A stretch of 64,000 nucleotides of DNA from UBA5336 sp964412785 (GTDB lineage Bacteria > Pseudomonadota > Alphaproteobacteria > Caulobacterales > Hyphomonadaceae): the NCBI GenBank assembly GCA_964412785.1, contig CAYPQD010000003.1, positions 28,246-92,245 on the forward strand, given 5' to 3'. Positions 15,207-22,434 of the stretch are shown here, one piece after another; the first letter of the stretch is position 1; each line of letters begins with the position of its first letter. Both the position numbers and the translations under genes were made by a program. A model generated the notes under the pieces. That model ran no database searches. It had not been told where the DNA came from and saw nothing but the letters and a program-made list of their open reading frames with translations.

Positions 15207-16170
15207 GGCCGATGATCCCTTGGTGGCGGGTGCCCAGCCTAGGCGTCCGGCGTTGTCTGGCAACCTGCGGGGCGCGCTGTGGATGGTCGCTTCCGGCTTT
15301 GCCTTCACTGTCTACCTGGTCATGGCGAAGGAGCTTTCTTCCGGCGCCAATCCGCTTTTCCTCGCCTTCTGGCGGGCACTGATCGCCCTCGTCGTCACGC
15401 TGCCGGTGCTTGTGCGCCATGGCGTTAAGTACCTGAAGACTGACCAGTTCGGCCTGATCTTCACGCGCAGCCTGTTCGGCACACTCGGTTTCGCACTCAG
15501 CCTGCTGGCGGTGTCGGACTTCTTCTCCCTGCCCTTGTCGCAGTTCAACGCGCTGTCGTTTTCAAGGCCCCTGTTCGTCACCATCCTGGCGGCGCTCCTG
15601 CTTGGCGAGGCGGTGGGTCGCCATCGATGGGGCGCGGTCGCTGTCGGCTTTGTCGGCGTTCTCGTGATGGCCGTGCCCGGCGCGCTGTTCTTCTGGGTGC
15701 CGGGGGTGGCGGCCGGTGTCACCCTCGACCTTGCCAGCCTGCTCGCCATAGGCTCAGCCCTTGCGTTCGCCGGCGCAATCATCTTGGTCAAGCGCCTCAG
15801 TGCCAGTCATGCCCCCGGCCAGCTTCTGATCTGGGCGAACCTTCTGTCCGCGCTCCTGCTCCTGCCGTTCGCGGTGATATACTGGGCGGAACTTTCGTTG
15901 ATCGAATGGCTGCTTGTCATTGCCATGTCGATTGCCGGACTTGCCGGTCAGTTCTGCTATATTACCGCCATGTCGGTCGGTGACGCGTCTTTTCTCTCAC
16001 CGATGGATTATCTTCGCCTGCCGATGGCGGCGCTCGCCGATTTCGTGCTGTTCCGGTTGCTGCCCGGCATGTTTGTCTGGATCGGCGCAGGGATCATCGT
16101 CTTGTCGACGCTCTACATTACCCTGCGCGAAGCCCGGCGAGCCCTGCCCCGCTCACACAATGACCCGTGA
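15205..16170 (+). CDS. DMT-superfamily transporter, two EamA domains
   Basis: 321-residue integral membrane protein with about ten transmembrane helices forming two EamA repeats (approximately residues 20-155 and 180-315). Both halves begin with the family's pattern of a helix followed by a conserved charged position (FAFTVYLVMAKEL; ALAFAGAIILVKRLS). These transporters export or import small metabolites; nothing here shows the substrate. Its start codon overlaps that of the divergent 97-residue gene (CATG), so the two must share a compact or internal promoter arrangement. Confidence 0.88.
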   Translation: MADDPLVAGAQPRRPALSGNLRGALWMVASGFAFTVYLVMAKELSSGANPLFLAFWRALIALVVTLPVLVRHGVKYLKTDQFGLIFTRSLFGTLGFALSLLAVSDFFSLPLSQFNALSFSRPLFVTILAALLLGEAVGRHRWGAVAVGFVGVLVMAVPGALFFWVPGVAAGVTLDLASLLAIGSALAFAGAIILVKRLSASHAPGQLLIWANLLSALLLLPFAVIYWAELSLIEWLLVIAMSIAGLAGQFCYITAMSVGDASFLSPMDYLRLPMAALADFVLFRLLPGMFVWIGAGIIVLSTLYITLREARRALPRSHNDP

Positions 16171-16201
16171 TTTCGCCGCAAATCCGGGGTATGGTGAAAC
16201 C

Positions 16202-16504
16202 ATGAGTTTTGTTTCACGTGCCACCATCCTGATCGTGAGCCTCGCCGTGCTCGCCGCCGGCGGTCTCTGGGCTGTTTACCTCGCCGAGGCCTGGCGTGGC
16301 GGCCTTGACCCCGCCTGGCTGGTCCTGTGGGGGCCGATGGCCGCCCTGGTGATCCTCGGCGGCCTTTGGGCGGGGGTGACGGCCCTGCGGCTGACGCCGG
16401 AGGTGATGCGCCACGATCCTAGTCCTTCGGGCGCCGTGCCTTCTCCTCAAGGCCCGAGCGACCCTCCCGCTCGACGAGGGCGCGGCCGACATCGTCGAGG
16501 CTGA
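16202..16504 (+). CDS. small two-helix membrane protein
   Basis: 100 residues, unrecognised. Two hydrophobic segments, about 6-26 (ILIVSLAVLAAGGLWAVYLA) and 40-62 (LVLWGPMAALVILGGLWAGV), then a basic, Pro/Arg-rich tail. The last 86 bases overlap the 3' end of hisE on the other strand, so the tail sequence may simply follow from hisE coding. It lies 31 bases after the EamA transporter, probably in the same transcript. A degenerate parS-like half site is at its 5' end (16210-16225). Confidence 0.5.
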   Translation: MSFVSRATILIVSLAVLAAGGLWAVYLAEAWRGGLDPAWLVLWGPMAALVILGGLWAGVTALRLTPEVMRHDPSPSGAVPSPQGPSDPPARRGRGRHRRG

Positions 16505-16775
16505 CGCCGCGCGTCCGCAACGCGACCAGCAGGTGGTAGAGCATGTCTGCCGCTTCCGCTGCCACGTCAGGCTTGTCCTGCGCCGCGATGGCGAGGGCGC
16601 ACTCCACTCCCTCCTCGCCGAGTTTCTTGGCGGATGCGAGCGGACCGCGGGCCAACAGCCTGGCGGTGTAGGAGATTTCCGGGTCGGCGTGCGCGCGCGC
16701 GTCAATCGTCGCTGATAGCCTTGTCAGGGCGCCCATGAGGGTTGCGCCAGTGCCGAGCGGAGCGTCCGACGTCAT
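16419..16775 (-). CDS. hisE: phosphoribosyl-ATP pyrophosphatase
   Basis: 118-residue enzyme of the second step of histidine synthesis, hydrolysing PR-ATP to PR-AMP. Family signatures are YTARLLARGPLASAKKLGEEGVE, with the metal-binding glutamates, and EAADMLYHLLVAL. Last gene of the hisB-hisE cluster, 3 bases after hisF. Its 3' end overlaps a small membrane-protein gene on the other strand. Confidence 0.94.
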   Translation of the reverse strand: MTSDAPLGTGATLMGALTRLSATIDARAHADPEISYTARLLARGPLASAKKLGEEGVECALAIAAQDKPDVAAEAADMLYHLLVALRTRGVSLDDVGRALVEREGRSGLEEKARRPKD

Positions 16776-16778
16776 GGG

Positions 16779-17549
16779 TCAAGTCTCCTCGAGCGGGCGA
16801 ACAGGAACCCCCGCACGCTGTAGCGCTGCGCGCGCGTCTGCAAGGCTTGCCTCGCCGTAATGGAAGATCGAGGCGGCCAGAACCGCGCTTGCCCGTCCCT
16901 CGATCACCGCCGGAGGAAAATCCTCCACCGAGCCGGCCCCGCCCGACGCGATTACCGGGATCGATACCGCATCGGCGATGGCGCGGGTGAGCCGCAGGTC
17001 ATAGCCGGCCTTGGTGCCATCCCGGTCCATCGACGTCAGCAGGATCTCGCCCGCTCCGCGCTCGGCGGCTTCGCGGGCAAAGGCGAGGGCATCAATGCCG
17101 CTGGCCCGCCGTCCGCCATGGGTGAAGACCTCCCAAATGCCATCCCCGCTGGATCGCGCATCGATCGCCACGACCACGCATTGGCGCCCGCAGCGCGCAG
17201 CGCAGCGGCTGATCAGCTCCGGCTCTGCCACCGCAGCCGTGTTGATGGCGACCTTGTCCGCGCCTGCGCGCAGCAGCCGCACCATGTCGTCCGCCGAGCG
17301 CACGCCGCCGCCGACCGTCAGCGGCATGAAGCACTGTTCCGCAGTTTGTGTGACCACGTCCAGCAGGGTCTCGCGATCCTCATGGCTGGCGGTGATGTCG
17401 AGGAAGCAGAGCTCGTCGGCGCCCTGTTCGGAATAGGCCTTCGCCAGCGCCACCGGGTCGCCGGCATCGCGCAGGTCGACAAAGTTGACGCCCTTCACGG
17501 TGCGCCCGTCCTTCACATCGAGGCAGGGAATGATGCGGGTTTTCAGCAT
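16779..17549 (-). CDS. hisF: imidazole glycerol phosphate synthase cyclase subunit
   Basis: 256-residue (beta/alpha)8 barrel that with HisH makes IGP and AICAR from PRFAR and ammonia. MLKTRIIPCLDVKDGRTVKG carries the first catalytic Asp, FLDITASHEDR and LTVGGGVRSADDM follow, and LTSMDRDGTKAGYD holds the second catalytic Asp. I chose the ATG at 17549; its immediate upstream sequence is C-rich and the nearest purine run (AGGAAG) is about 15 bases away, so the ribosome site is poor. The gene is separated from hisA by the inserted ORF6N gene. Confidence 0.95.
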   Translation of the reverse strand: MLKTRIIPCLDVKDGRTVKGVNFVDLRDAGDPVALAKAYSEQGADELCFLDITASHEDRETLLDVVTQTAEQCFMPLTVGGGVRSADDMVRLLRAGADKVAINTAAVAEPELISRCAARCGRQCVVVAIDARSSGDGIWEVFTHGGRRASGIDALAFAREAAERGAGEILLTSMDRDGTKAGYDLRLTRAIADAVSIPVIASGGAGSVEDFPPAVIEGRASAVLAASIFHYGEASLADARAALQRAGVPVRPLEET

Positions 17550-17608
17550 GGGAGGGTTGGGATACTTCCTGTTACTTGCATGCAGGGGCAATACATCTGG
17601 GGGTTCGG

Positions 17609-18469
17609 GTGACCGAGAAACGATCTGATGAGGTAGCTAGAACCGAACAAGCGGCTCGGTTGTCGCTTGCTGGCAAGATCATCGAATTACGCGGCCAACC
17701 CGCAATTCTCGCAAACGACTTAGCAGATTTTTACGGTACGACGACCTCTGCCATCAACCAATACCGCAAGCGCAACGAAGCACGATTTGAAGGATTCTCC
17801 TTTGAACTCAACGATTTGGAGATCGATGAGCTAAGATCACAGAATGTGATCTTGGACGCCCCCAAATACGCACCTTGGGCCTATACCGAGCACGGCGTTG
17901 CGATGATGGCCATGGGACTGCGAAGCGATGAAGCGGTGGAGTTGTCCCGTGTGATTATCTCCACGTTCATTGACTATCGGAGGGGTACCCTGGCGGCTGA
18001 GCGCGTATTGTCGACCCCGGGTTCTGAAGCGTCCCGCCGCAAACTGCAAACCCTCATTTTCGAGCAAATGGAGGCATTGTTGAAGGTGCGCGTGAGCGAT
18101 GCCGGAGCAACGGTCGGTGACGAACTCGGAAATATCGCAACGAGCGCGATTGAACATGTGAAGGCCGTGCTCAGCACTCAGGAGAAAAAGAATGAGAGGA
18201 TCACCGCAGAAGTCGCGAAATTGATAGCGGAGTCCGAAAGTATCTATGCTGAGGCCCGTAAGCGGCATGCTGAGGCAGAAAATGTCGAGCTCATGAACAT
18301 GAAAATGCGACTGGAGATCCTGTCAGAGTTTCGCTCGATGCTTATGCAGCTTGAACGTGATGATTGGTTGGAACGGTTCGACGAGGGTTTCGGAGCAGGG
18401 CCAAACCCAAGCCGGGCCATCGGCCAACCTGCGGTCGGCCGCCTTTTAGGTGATTCAAAGTCGCGCTAG
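17609..18469 (+). CDS. ORF6N-domain (KilA-N-like) DNA-binding protein, inserted in the his operon
   Basis: 286 residues. The N-terminal ORF6N domain (about residues 15-115) has IIELRGQPAILANDLADFYGTT, then LRSQNVIL and YAPWAYTEHGVAMMAMGLRS, the usual phage antirepressor/KilA-N type pattern. The C-terminal half is a charged, predicted coiled coil (EKKNERITAEVAKLIAES ... EAENVELMNMKMRLEIL). The GTG at 17609 follows GGGGG at 17599-17603; a TTG at 17576 is possible. Base composition is far lower in G+C than the flanks (27/60 at 17761-17820, 29/60 at 18181-18240). It reads opposite to the his genes and is flanked and pierced by matching palindromes. Function is unknown; a regulator of a mobile or phage-derived unit is the best guess. 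Confidence 0.82.
   Translation: MTEKRSDEVARTEQAARLSLAGKIIELRGQPAILANDLADFYGTTTSAINQYRKRNEARFEGFSFELNDLEIDELRSQNVILDAPKYAPWAYTEHGVAMMAMGLRSDEAVELSRVIISTFIDYRRGTLAAERVLSTPGSEASRRKLQTLIFEQMEALLKVRVSDAGATVGDELGNIATSAIEHVKAVLSTQEKKNERITAEVAKLIAESESIYAEARKRHAEAENVELMNMKMRLEILSEFRSMLMQLERDDWLERFDEGFGAGPNPSRAIGQPAVGRLLGDSKSR
17833..17853. repeat. 9-3-9 palindrome inside the ORF6N gene
   Basis: AAGATCACA-GAA-TGTGATCTT, a perfect 9-bp inverted repeat around a 3-base spacer, at codons 75-82 where it encodes the L-R-S-Q-N-V-I-L motif. The same arms recur at 18478-18498. Confidence 0.9.
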
Positions 18470-18477
18470 TCAAGCTA

Positions 18478-18498
18478 AAGATCACAAACTGTGATCTT
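18478..18498. repeat. 9-3-9 palindrome at the 3' end of the ORF6N insertion
   Basis: AAGATCACA-AAC-TGTGATCTT: arms identical to the palindrome at 17833-17853, and the preceding AGCTA is also shared. It begins 8 bases after the ORF6N stop and ends on the first base of the hisA stop codon, so it marks the boundary of the inserted DNA. It could act as a weak terminator, an operator or an element end. Confidence 0.85.
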
Positions 18499-19229
18499 CA
18501 ATTCGCCGCCGCGAGCGCCTCGGCGGCGTCGACATCGCCGTCATAAAGCGCCCGGCCGAGAATGCAGCCGGCGACCGGGCGGCGCCTGCCGGCCGTGCGG
18601 AGTGCTGTGATGTCCTCCACCGAGGCGACGCCGCCGGATGCGATCACCGGGATCGGGACCACCTCGGCGAGGGTTGAGGTAAAGGCCACATTCACGCCCG
18701 TCTTCATGCCGTCGCGGCCGATATCGGTGGCGATGATAGCGGCGACCCCGCAGCCCTCAAAGCGCCGGGCAAGCTCCAGCGCGTCCATGTCAGATGTCTC
18801 GGCCCACCCGGCCACCGCGACCCGCCCGTCCCGCGCGTCGATGCCGACCGCGACGCGACCTGGCCAGCGCGCGGCGGCCTCGCGGACAAGCTCGGGCTCG
18901 CGCACCGCCGCGGTGCCGAGGATTACCCGGTCGACGCCGGCTTCCAGCCAGCGCTCGATCGTGCCAGGCGTGCGGATCCCGCCGCCGAGCTGAACGCGCG
19001 CGCCCGTCGCGGCAAGGATCGCCTCGATTGCGTCGGCATTGACCGACTGGCCCTCAAACGCGCCGTTCAGGTCGACAATGTGCAAATTGGCAAACCCGAG
19101 CCCGTGGAACCGGTCAGCCTGTTCGGCCGGGTCGGTGTTGAACGTGGTCGCGTCCGCCATGTCACCGCGCAGGAGGCGCACGCAGGCGCCGTCCTTGAGG
19201 TCTATGGCGGGCCAAAGGTCGAAGGCCAT
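18498..19229 (-). CDS. hisA: phosphoribosylformimino-5-aminoimidazole carboxamide ribotide isomerase
   Basis: 243-residue barrel enzyme that isomerises ProFAR to PRFAR. LWPAIDLKDGACVRLLRGD carries the catalytic Asp; VQLGGGIRTPGTIERWLEAG, ATDIGRDGMKTGVN and VIASGGVASVEDI are the phosphate- and substrate-binding loops. It is complete and of normal length, although the inserted ORF6N unit begins at its stop codon. It lies 3 bases downstream of hisH. Confidence 0.95.
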   Translation of the reverse strand: MAFDLWPAIDLKDGACVRLLRGDMADATTFNTDPAEQADRFHGLGFANLHIVDLNGAFEGQSVNADAIEAILAATGARVQLGGGIRTPGTIERWLEAGVDRVILGTAAVREPELVREAAARWPGRVAVGIDARDGRVAVAGWAETSDMDALELARRFEGCGVAAIIATDIGRDGMKTGVNVAFTSTLAEVVPIPVIASGGVASVEDITALRTAGRRRPVAGCILGRALYDGDVDAAEALAAAN

Positions 19230-19232
19230 GGC

Positions 19233-19874
19233 TCATGGGTCCCAGCGCATGAAGTTGGTGAGCAGCGCGAGCCCTGTCGACTGGCTCTTCTCAGGGTGGA
19301 ACTGGGTTCCGAAGAGGGTGTCCCGCGCCACGGCGGCAATGATCGGGCCGTGGTCGTCGGTGCTCGCCACGACGTGCGTCTCGTCTTCCGGCGAGAACTG
19401 GTAGGAGTGCACGAAATAGCCGTGCGGGTCCGGGCCGAGCCCGTCGAGAAGGGGGTGGCCGGACAGCGTGACCAGGTCGTTCCAGCCCATATGCGGGATG
19501 CGCCGCCCTGGCCCCGGCTGAAGGGGAATGACGGCGCCGTGCAGCCAGCCCAGTCCGGCGCGCTCGCCATCCTCAAGACTGAAGTCGGCCATCATCTGCA
19601 TGCCCACACAGATGCCGAGAAATGGCCGCCCCTTCGACTGGACGGCCTCCTCCAGCGCCTCGGTGAGGCCGTCGCGTTCCGTCAGCGCCGACATGCAGTC
19701 GCCGAAATGGCCCACCCCCGGCAGGACGATCCTGTCCGCCCGGCGAACAAGGTCGGGGTCCGCGGTCAGACAGATGTCATGGTGCTCGCCCGCCTCATTG
19801 GCTGCGCGCGCCAGCGCTTGTTCGGCCGAATGGATATTGCCCGAACCGTAGTCGATCAGCGCAAGGCGGCTCAC
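19233..19874 (-). CDS. hisH: imidazole glycerol phosphate synthase glutamine amidotransferase subunit
   Basis: 213-residue class I amidotransferase that feeds ammonia to HisF. ALIDYGSGNIHSAEQAL opens the protein, the nucleophile Cys is in FLGICVGMQMM, and GTQFHPEKSQ holds the catalytic His/Glu. The GTG start at 19874 overlaps the stop of the AbgT-type transporter gene (GTGA), indicating translational coupling between transporter and amidotransferase. Upstream extensions of the frame are antisense or overlapping noise. Confidence 0.94.
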   Translation of the reverse strand: MSRLALIDYGSGNIHSAEQALARAANEAGEHHDICLTADPDLVRRADRIVLPGVGHFGDCMSALTERDGLTEALEEAVQSKGRPFLGICVGMQMMADFSLEDGERAGLGWLHGAVIPLQPGPGRRIPHMGWNDLVTLSGHPLLDGLGPDPHGYFVHSYQFSPEDETHVVASTDDHGPIIAAVARDTLFGTQFHPEKSQSTGLALLTNFMRWDP

Positions 19875-21487
19875 GGCGCGGCGCCAGGCAGGGAATATCC
19901 GACGCCGGCATCGGGCCCGAGCGGGAGACCGAGATAGACCCACAGGATCATGAGCCCGAGGCCAGAGATCATCAGCCAGATCGAATACGGGATCATCATC
20001 GCCGTCAGGCTGCCAAGGCCGAAGCTGGCGTCCCATCGCCTTGCAAAGACCAGGATCAGCGGGAAGTAGACCATCAGCGGCGTGATGATGTTGGTGGCGC
20101 TGTCGCCGACCCGGTAGGCCGCGGTTGCCCCCTCGGGGCTGACGCCCAGCAGCATCAGCATCGGCACGAGCACCGGCGCCAGCAGCGCCCACTTGGCGCT
20201 TGCGGAGCCGACAAAGAGATTGAGCACCGCCGAGAACAGGACAATCAGGCCGAGCACGATCGGCAGTGGCAGGCCGGTCGCCTGAATGCCGCCGGCGCCA
20301 TGGATCGCCGAGATCAGGCCGAGATTGGACCAGCCGAACATCGCTACGAAGTGTGCTGCGGCGAAGGCGAGGACGAGGTAGTAGCCCATGTCCTTCATGG
20401 CCTCGCTCATCATGTTCACCAGGTCGCGGTGAGTGTTGATCGTGTTGGCTGCCGCGCCATAGGCCCAGCCGCAGGCAAGGAACAGAACGAAGAAGCCGGC
20501 CACTAGCGAGCGCAGGAGCGGCGTGTAGGTGCTGACTGCGCTGCAGGTGCCCGCGGCCGCTTCCGCGGGCGGGCAGGCGCTCTCATCGAGGAGCGGCGTC
20601 CCCGGGGCAAATGTCATCGCAAGCCACAATCCCACGACGCCAAGGGCGGCGATCCCGGCCCAGGCAAGACCCTTTGTCTGCTCTGCGGTCAGCGGCGCGT
20701 CGTCTTCGCCGAAATCATCGCGAGGCTCGCGCGTCCCGCCCCAGGGGCCAAGCCTTGGCTCGATGATGCGGTCAGTGACATACCAGATCACCGGCAGGTA
20801 GAGCAGCATCAGCGCGGCGATGAAGTACCAATTGCCGGCAATATTCATCGTCCAGTCAGGGTCTAGCCCGCTGATATTGACCGCTTCCTCGGTGATTCCA
20901 AAGAGCAGGGCGTCGAGCTGGCCCGGTGTGATGTTGGCTGAGAAACCACCGGAGACACCTGCAAAGGCTGCTGCGATCCCGGCCATCGGGTGGCGCCCTG
21001 CGGCGGCAAACAGGATGCCCGCCAGCGGGATCAGCACCACATATCCGGCGTCCGCGGCATGGTTGGAAATCATCGCCACGAGAGCGACTACCGGCGTCAG
21101 CAAAACCGTCGGCGCGCCGCGCACGGCCGCGCGCATACCGCTTGCAAACAGACCAGAGCGCTCGGCAACGCCAGCCCCCAGCATCACGACCAGCACATAA
21201 CCCAATGGGTGGAAGTGGGTGAAGGTCTTGGGCATATCGACCCAGAGCCGCTGGATGTTCTCCGCTGAAAGCAGGCTGGCGGAAGCGATCATGACCGGTT
21301 CGCCCGTCTCATCGGTCCGGGTCGGGTGGGCTGCTGCGAGGCCGGCGAGTTCGGCGACGACGGAGATGATGACCAGCAGGATGATCAGGTAGAAGAAGAT
21401 GAACACCGGGTCGGGCAGCCGGTTGCCCGTTCGCTCCACCCATCCCAGAACACCCCGTGACTGCGTCCCCGCCAGCGCTTCGCTCAT
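19871..21487 (-). CDS. AbgT-family transporter embedded in the his operon
   Basis: 538-residue membrane protein with about a dozen hydrophobic helices. PDPVFIFFYLIILLVIISVV, GYVLVVMLGAGVAERSGL, ISNHAADAGYVVLIPLAGIL and GDSATNIITPLMVYFPLIL are AbgT signatures. Characterised members import p-aminobenzoyl-glutamate or export sulfonamides; substrate here is unknown. It sits between hisB and hisH, with its stop overlapping the hisH start, so it must be co-expressed with histidine genes. A link to folate or aminoimidazole by-products is only a guess. Confidence 0.88.
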   Translation of the reverse strand: MSEALAGTQSRGVLGWVERTGNRLPDPVFIFFYLIILLVIISVVAELAGLAAAHPTRTDETGEPVMIASASLLSAENIQRLWVDMPKTFTHFHPLGYVLVVMLGAGVAERSGLFASGMRAAVRGAPTVLLTPVVALVAMISNHAADAGYVVLIPLAGILFAAAGRHPMAGIAAAFAGVSGGFSANITPGQLDALLFGITEEAVNISGLDPDWTMNIAGNWYFIAALMLLYLPVIWYVTDRIIEPRLGPWGGTREPRDDFGEDDAPLTAEQTKGLAWAGIAALGVVGLWLAMTFAPGTPLLDESACPPAEAAAGTCSAVSTYTPLLRSLVAGFFVLFLACGWAYGAAANTINTHRDLVNMMSEAMKDMGYYLVLAFAAAHFVAMFGWSNLGLISAIHGAGGIQATGLPLPIVLGLIVLFSAVLNLFVGSASAKWALLAPVLVPMLMLLGVSPEGATAAYRVGDSATNIITPLMVYFPLILVFARRWDASFGLGSLTAMMIPYSIWLMISGLGLMILWVYLGLPLGPDAGVGYSLPGAAP

Positions 21488-21711
21488 TGTCCAGGCTCCC
21501 GACTGTCACCTGCTCGACATAAAACCGACTGACCGCGAAAGGCAATGGAATGACGGCACGAGCCGCGCAGGCGATGTCGGCGGCGTCGAGGCCGGCCATG
21601 GGAAACAGGATCAGTCCCGTCCGATCCTGCAAACTGGAAGAGACGCTGGTTGATCGAGAAGACGAATGGCGCGGCCGGAAACCGACAGGTGCGGCGAAAA
21701 AGTGCCTGCTG
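21488..21711. other. intergenic stretch between hisB and the AbgT gene
   Basis: 224 bases on the his-operon side. Open frames exist but none has a convincing start, codon pattern or recognisable product. I see no clear terminator. An internal promoter for abgT-hisHAFE may lie here, but I cannot define one. Confidence 0.3.
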
Positions 21712-22302
21712 TTAAAGCACACCCTTCGTCGATGCGGCCTTGCCGGCGAGGCGCGGGTCCGGCGTCACCGCCATCCGGAGCGCCCGTGCGGTCGCCTTGA
21801 AGCAGCTTTCGATGATGTGGTGGGAATTGTCCCCATAGAGATTTTCGACGTGCAGGGCCATGCCGCCATTACCGGCCAGCGCGTGAAAGAACTCCCTGAA
21901 CAGCTCGGTGTCCATCTCGCCGATCTTGTCGCGCTGGAACGCGACCTTCCAGACCAGATAGGGCCGCCGGCACAGGTCCACCGAAGCGCGCGAGAGCGTC
22001 TCATCCATCGGCACATAGGCGTGACCATAACGCGTGATGCCGGCAAAATCGCCGAGCGAGGCCTTCAGTGCCTGTCCGATGACGATGCCGGTGTCCTCCA
22101 CGGAATGGTGCATGTCGATATGCAGGTCGCCCTTACAACGCACACTCATGTCGATCATGCTGTGACGCGCCAGCGCGTCCAGCATGTGGTCGAAAAACCC
22201 GATCCCCGTGGAGATATCGGACCGTCCCTGCCCGTCCATGTCGAGGCGGACGGTGATGTCGGTCTCGCGCGTCTTTCTCTCGACTTCAGCAGTACGCGGC
22301 AT
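21712..22302 (-). CDS. hisB: imidazoleglycerol-phosphate dehydratase
   Basis: 196-residue enzyme that dehydrates IGP to imidazole acetol phosphate. The metal-binding motifs FFDHMLD, DLHIDMHHSVEDTGI and NSHHIIESCFKATARAL are intact. It is the monofunctional form without the HAD phosphatase domain. The ATG at 22302 is preceded by GGGAG at a good distance; an earlier in-frame start at 22395 would add 31 residues with no support. First gene of the his cluster, divergent from the GGDEF/EAL gene. Confidence 0.95.
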   Translation of the reverse strand: MPRTAEVERKTRETDITVRLDMDGQGRSDISTGIGFFDHMLDALARHSMIDMSVRCKGDLHIDMHHSVEDTGIVIGQALKASLGDFAGITRYGHAYVPMDETLSRASVDLCRRPYLVWKVAFQRDKIGEMDTELFREFFHALAGNGGMALHVENLYGDNSHHIIESCFKATARALRMAVTPDPRLAGKAASTKGVL

Positions 22303-22434
22303 CAGCGGAGCTCCCTTGTGCGATCCGGCGCCGATCGGTTCGATAGGACGAACGATCTCAGCGAATTCTAAACACTTGCCGACAAATAGTGTCACCTGAG
22401 GGGCGATAAAGAGACACGGCGGCAGGGACTACCC

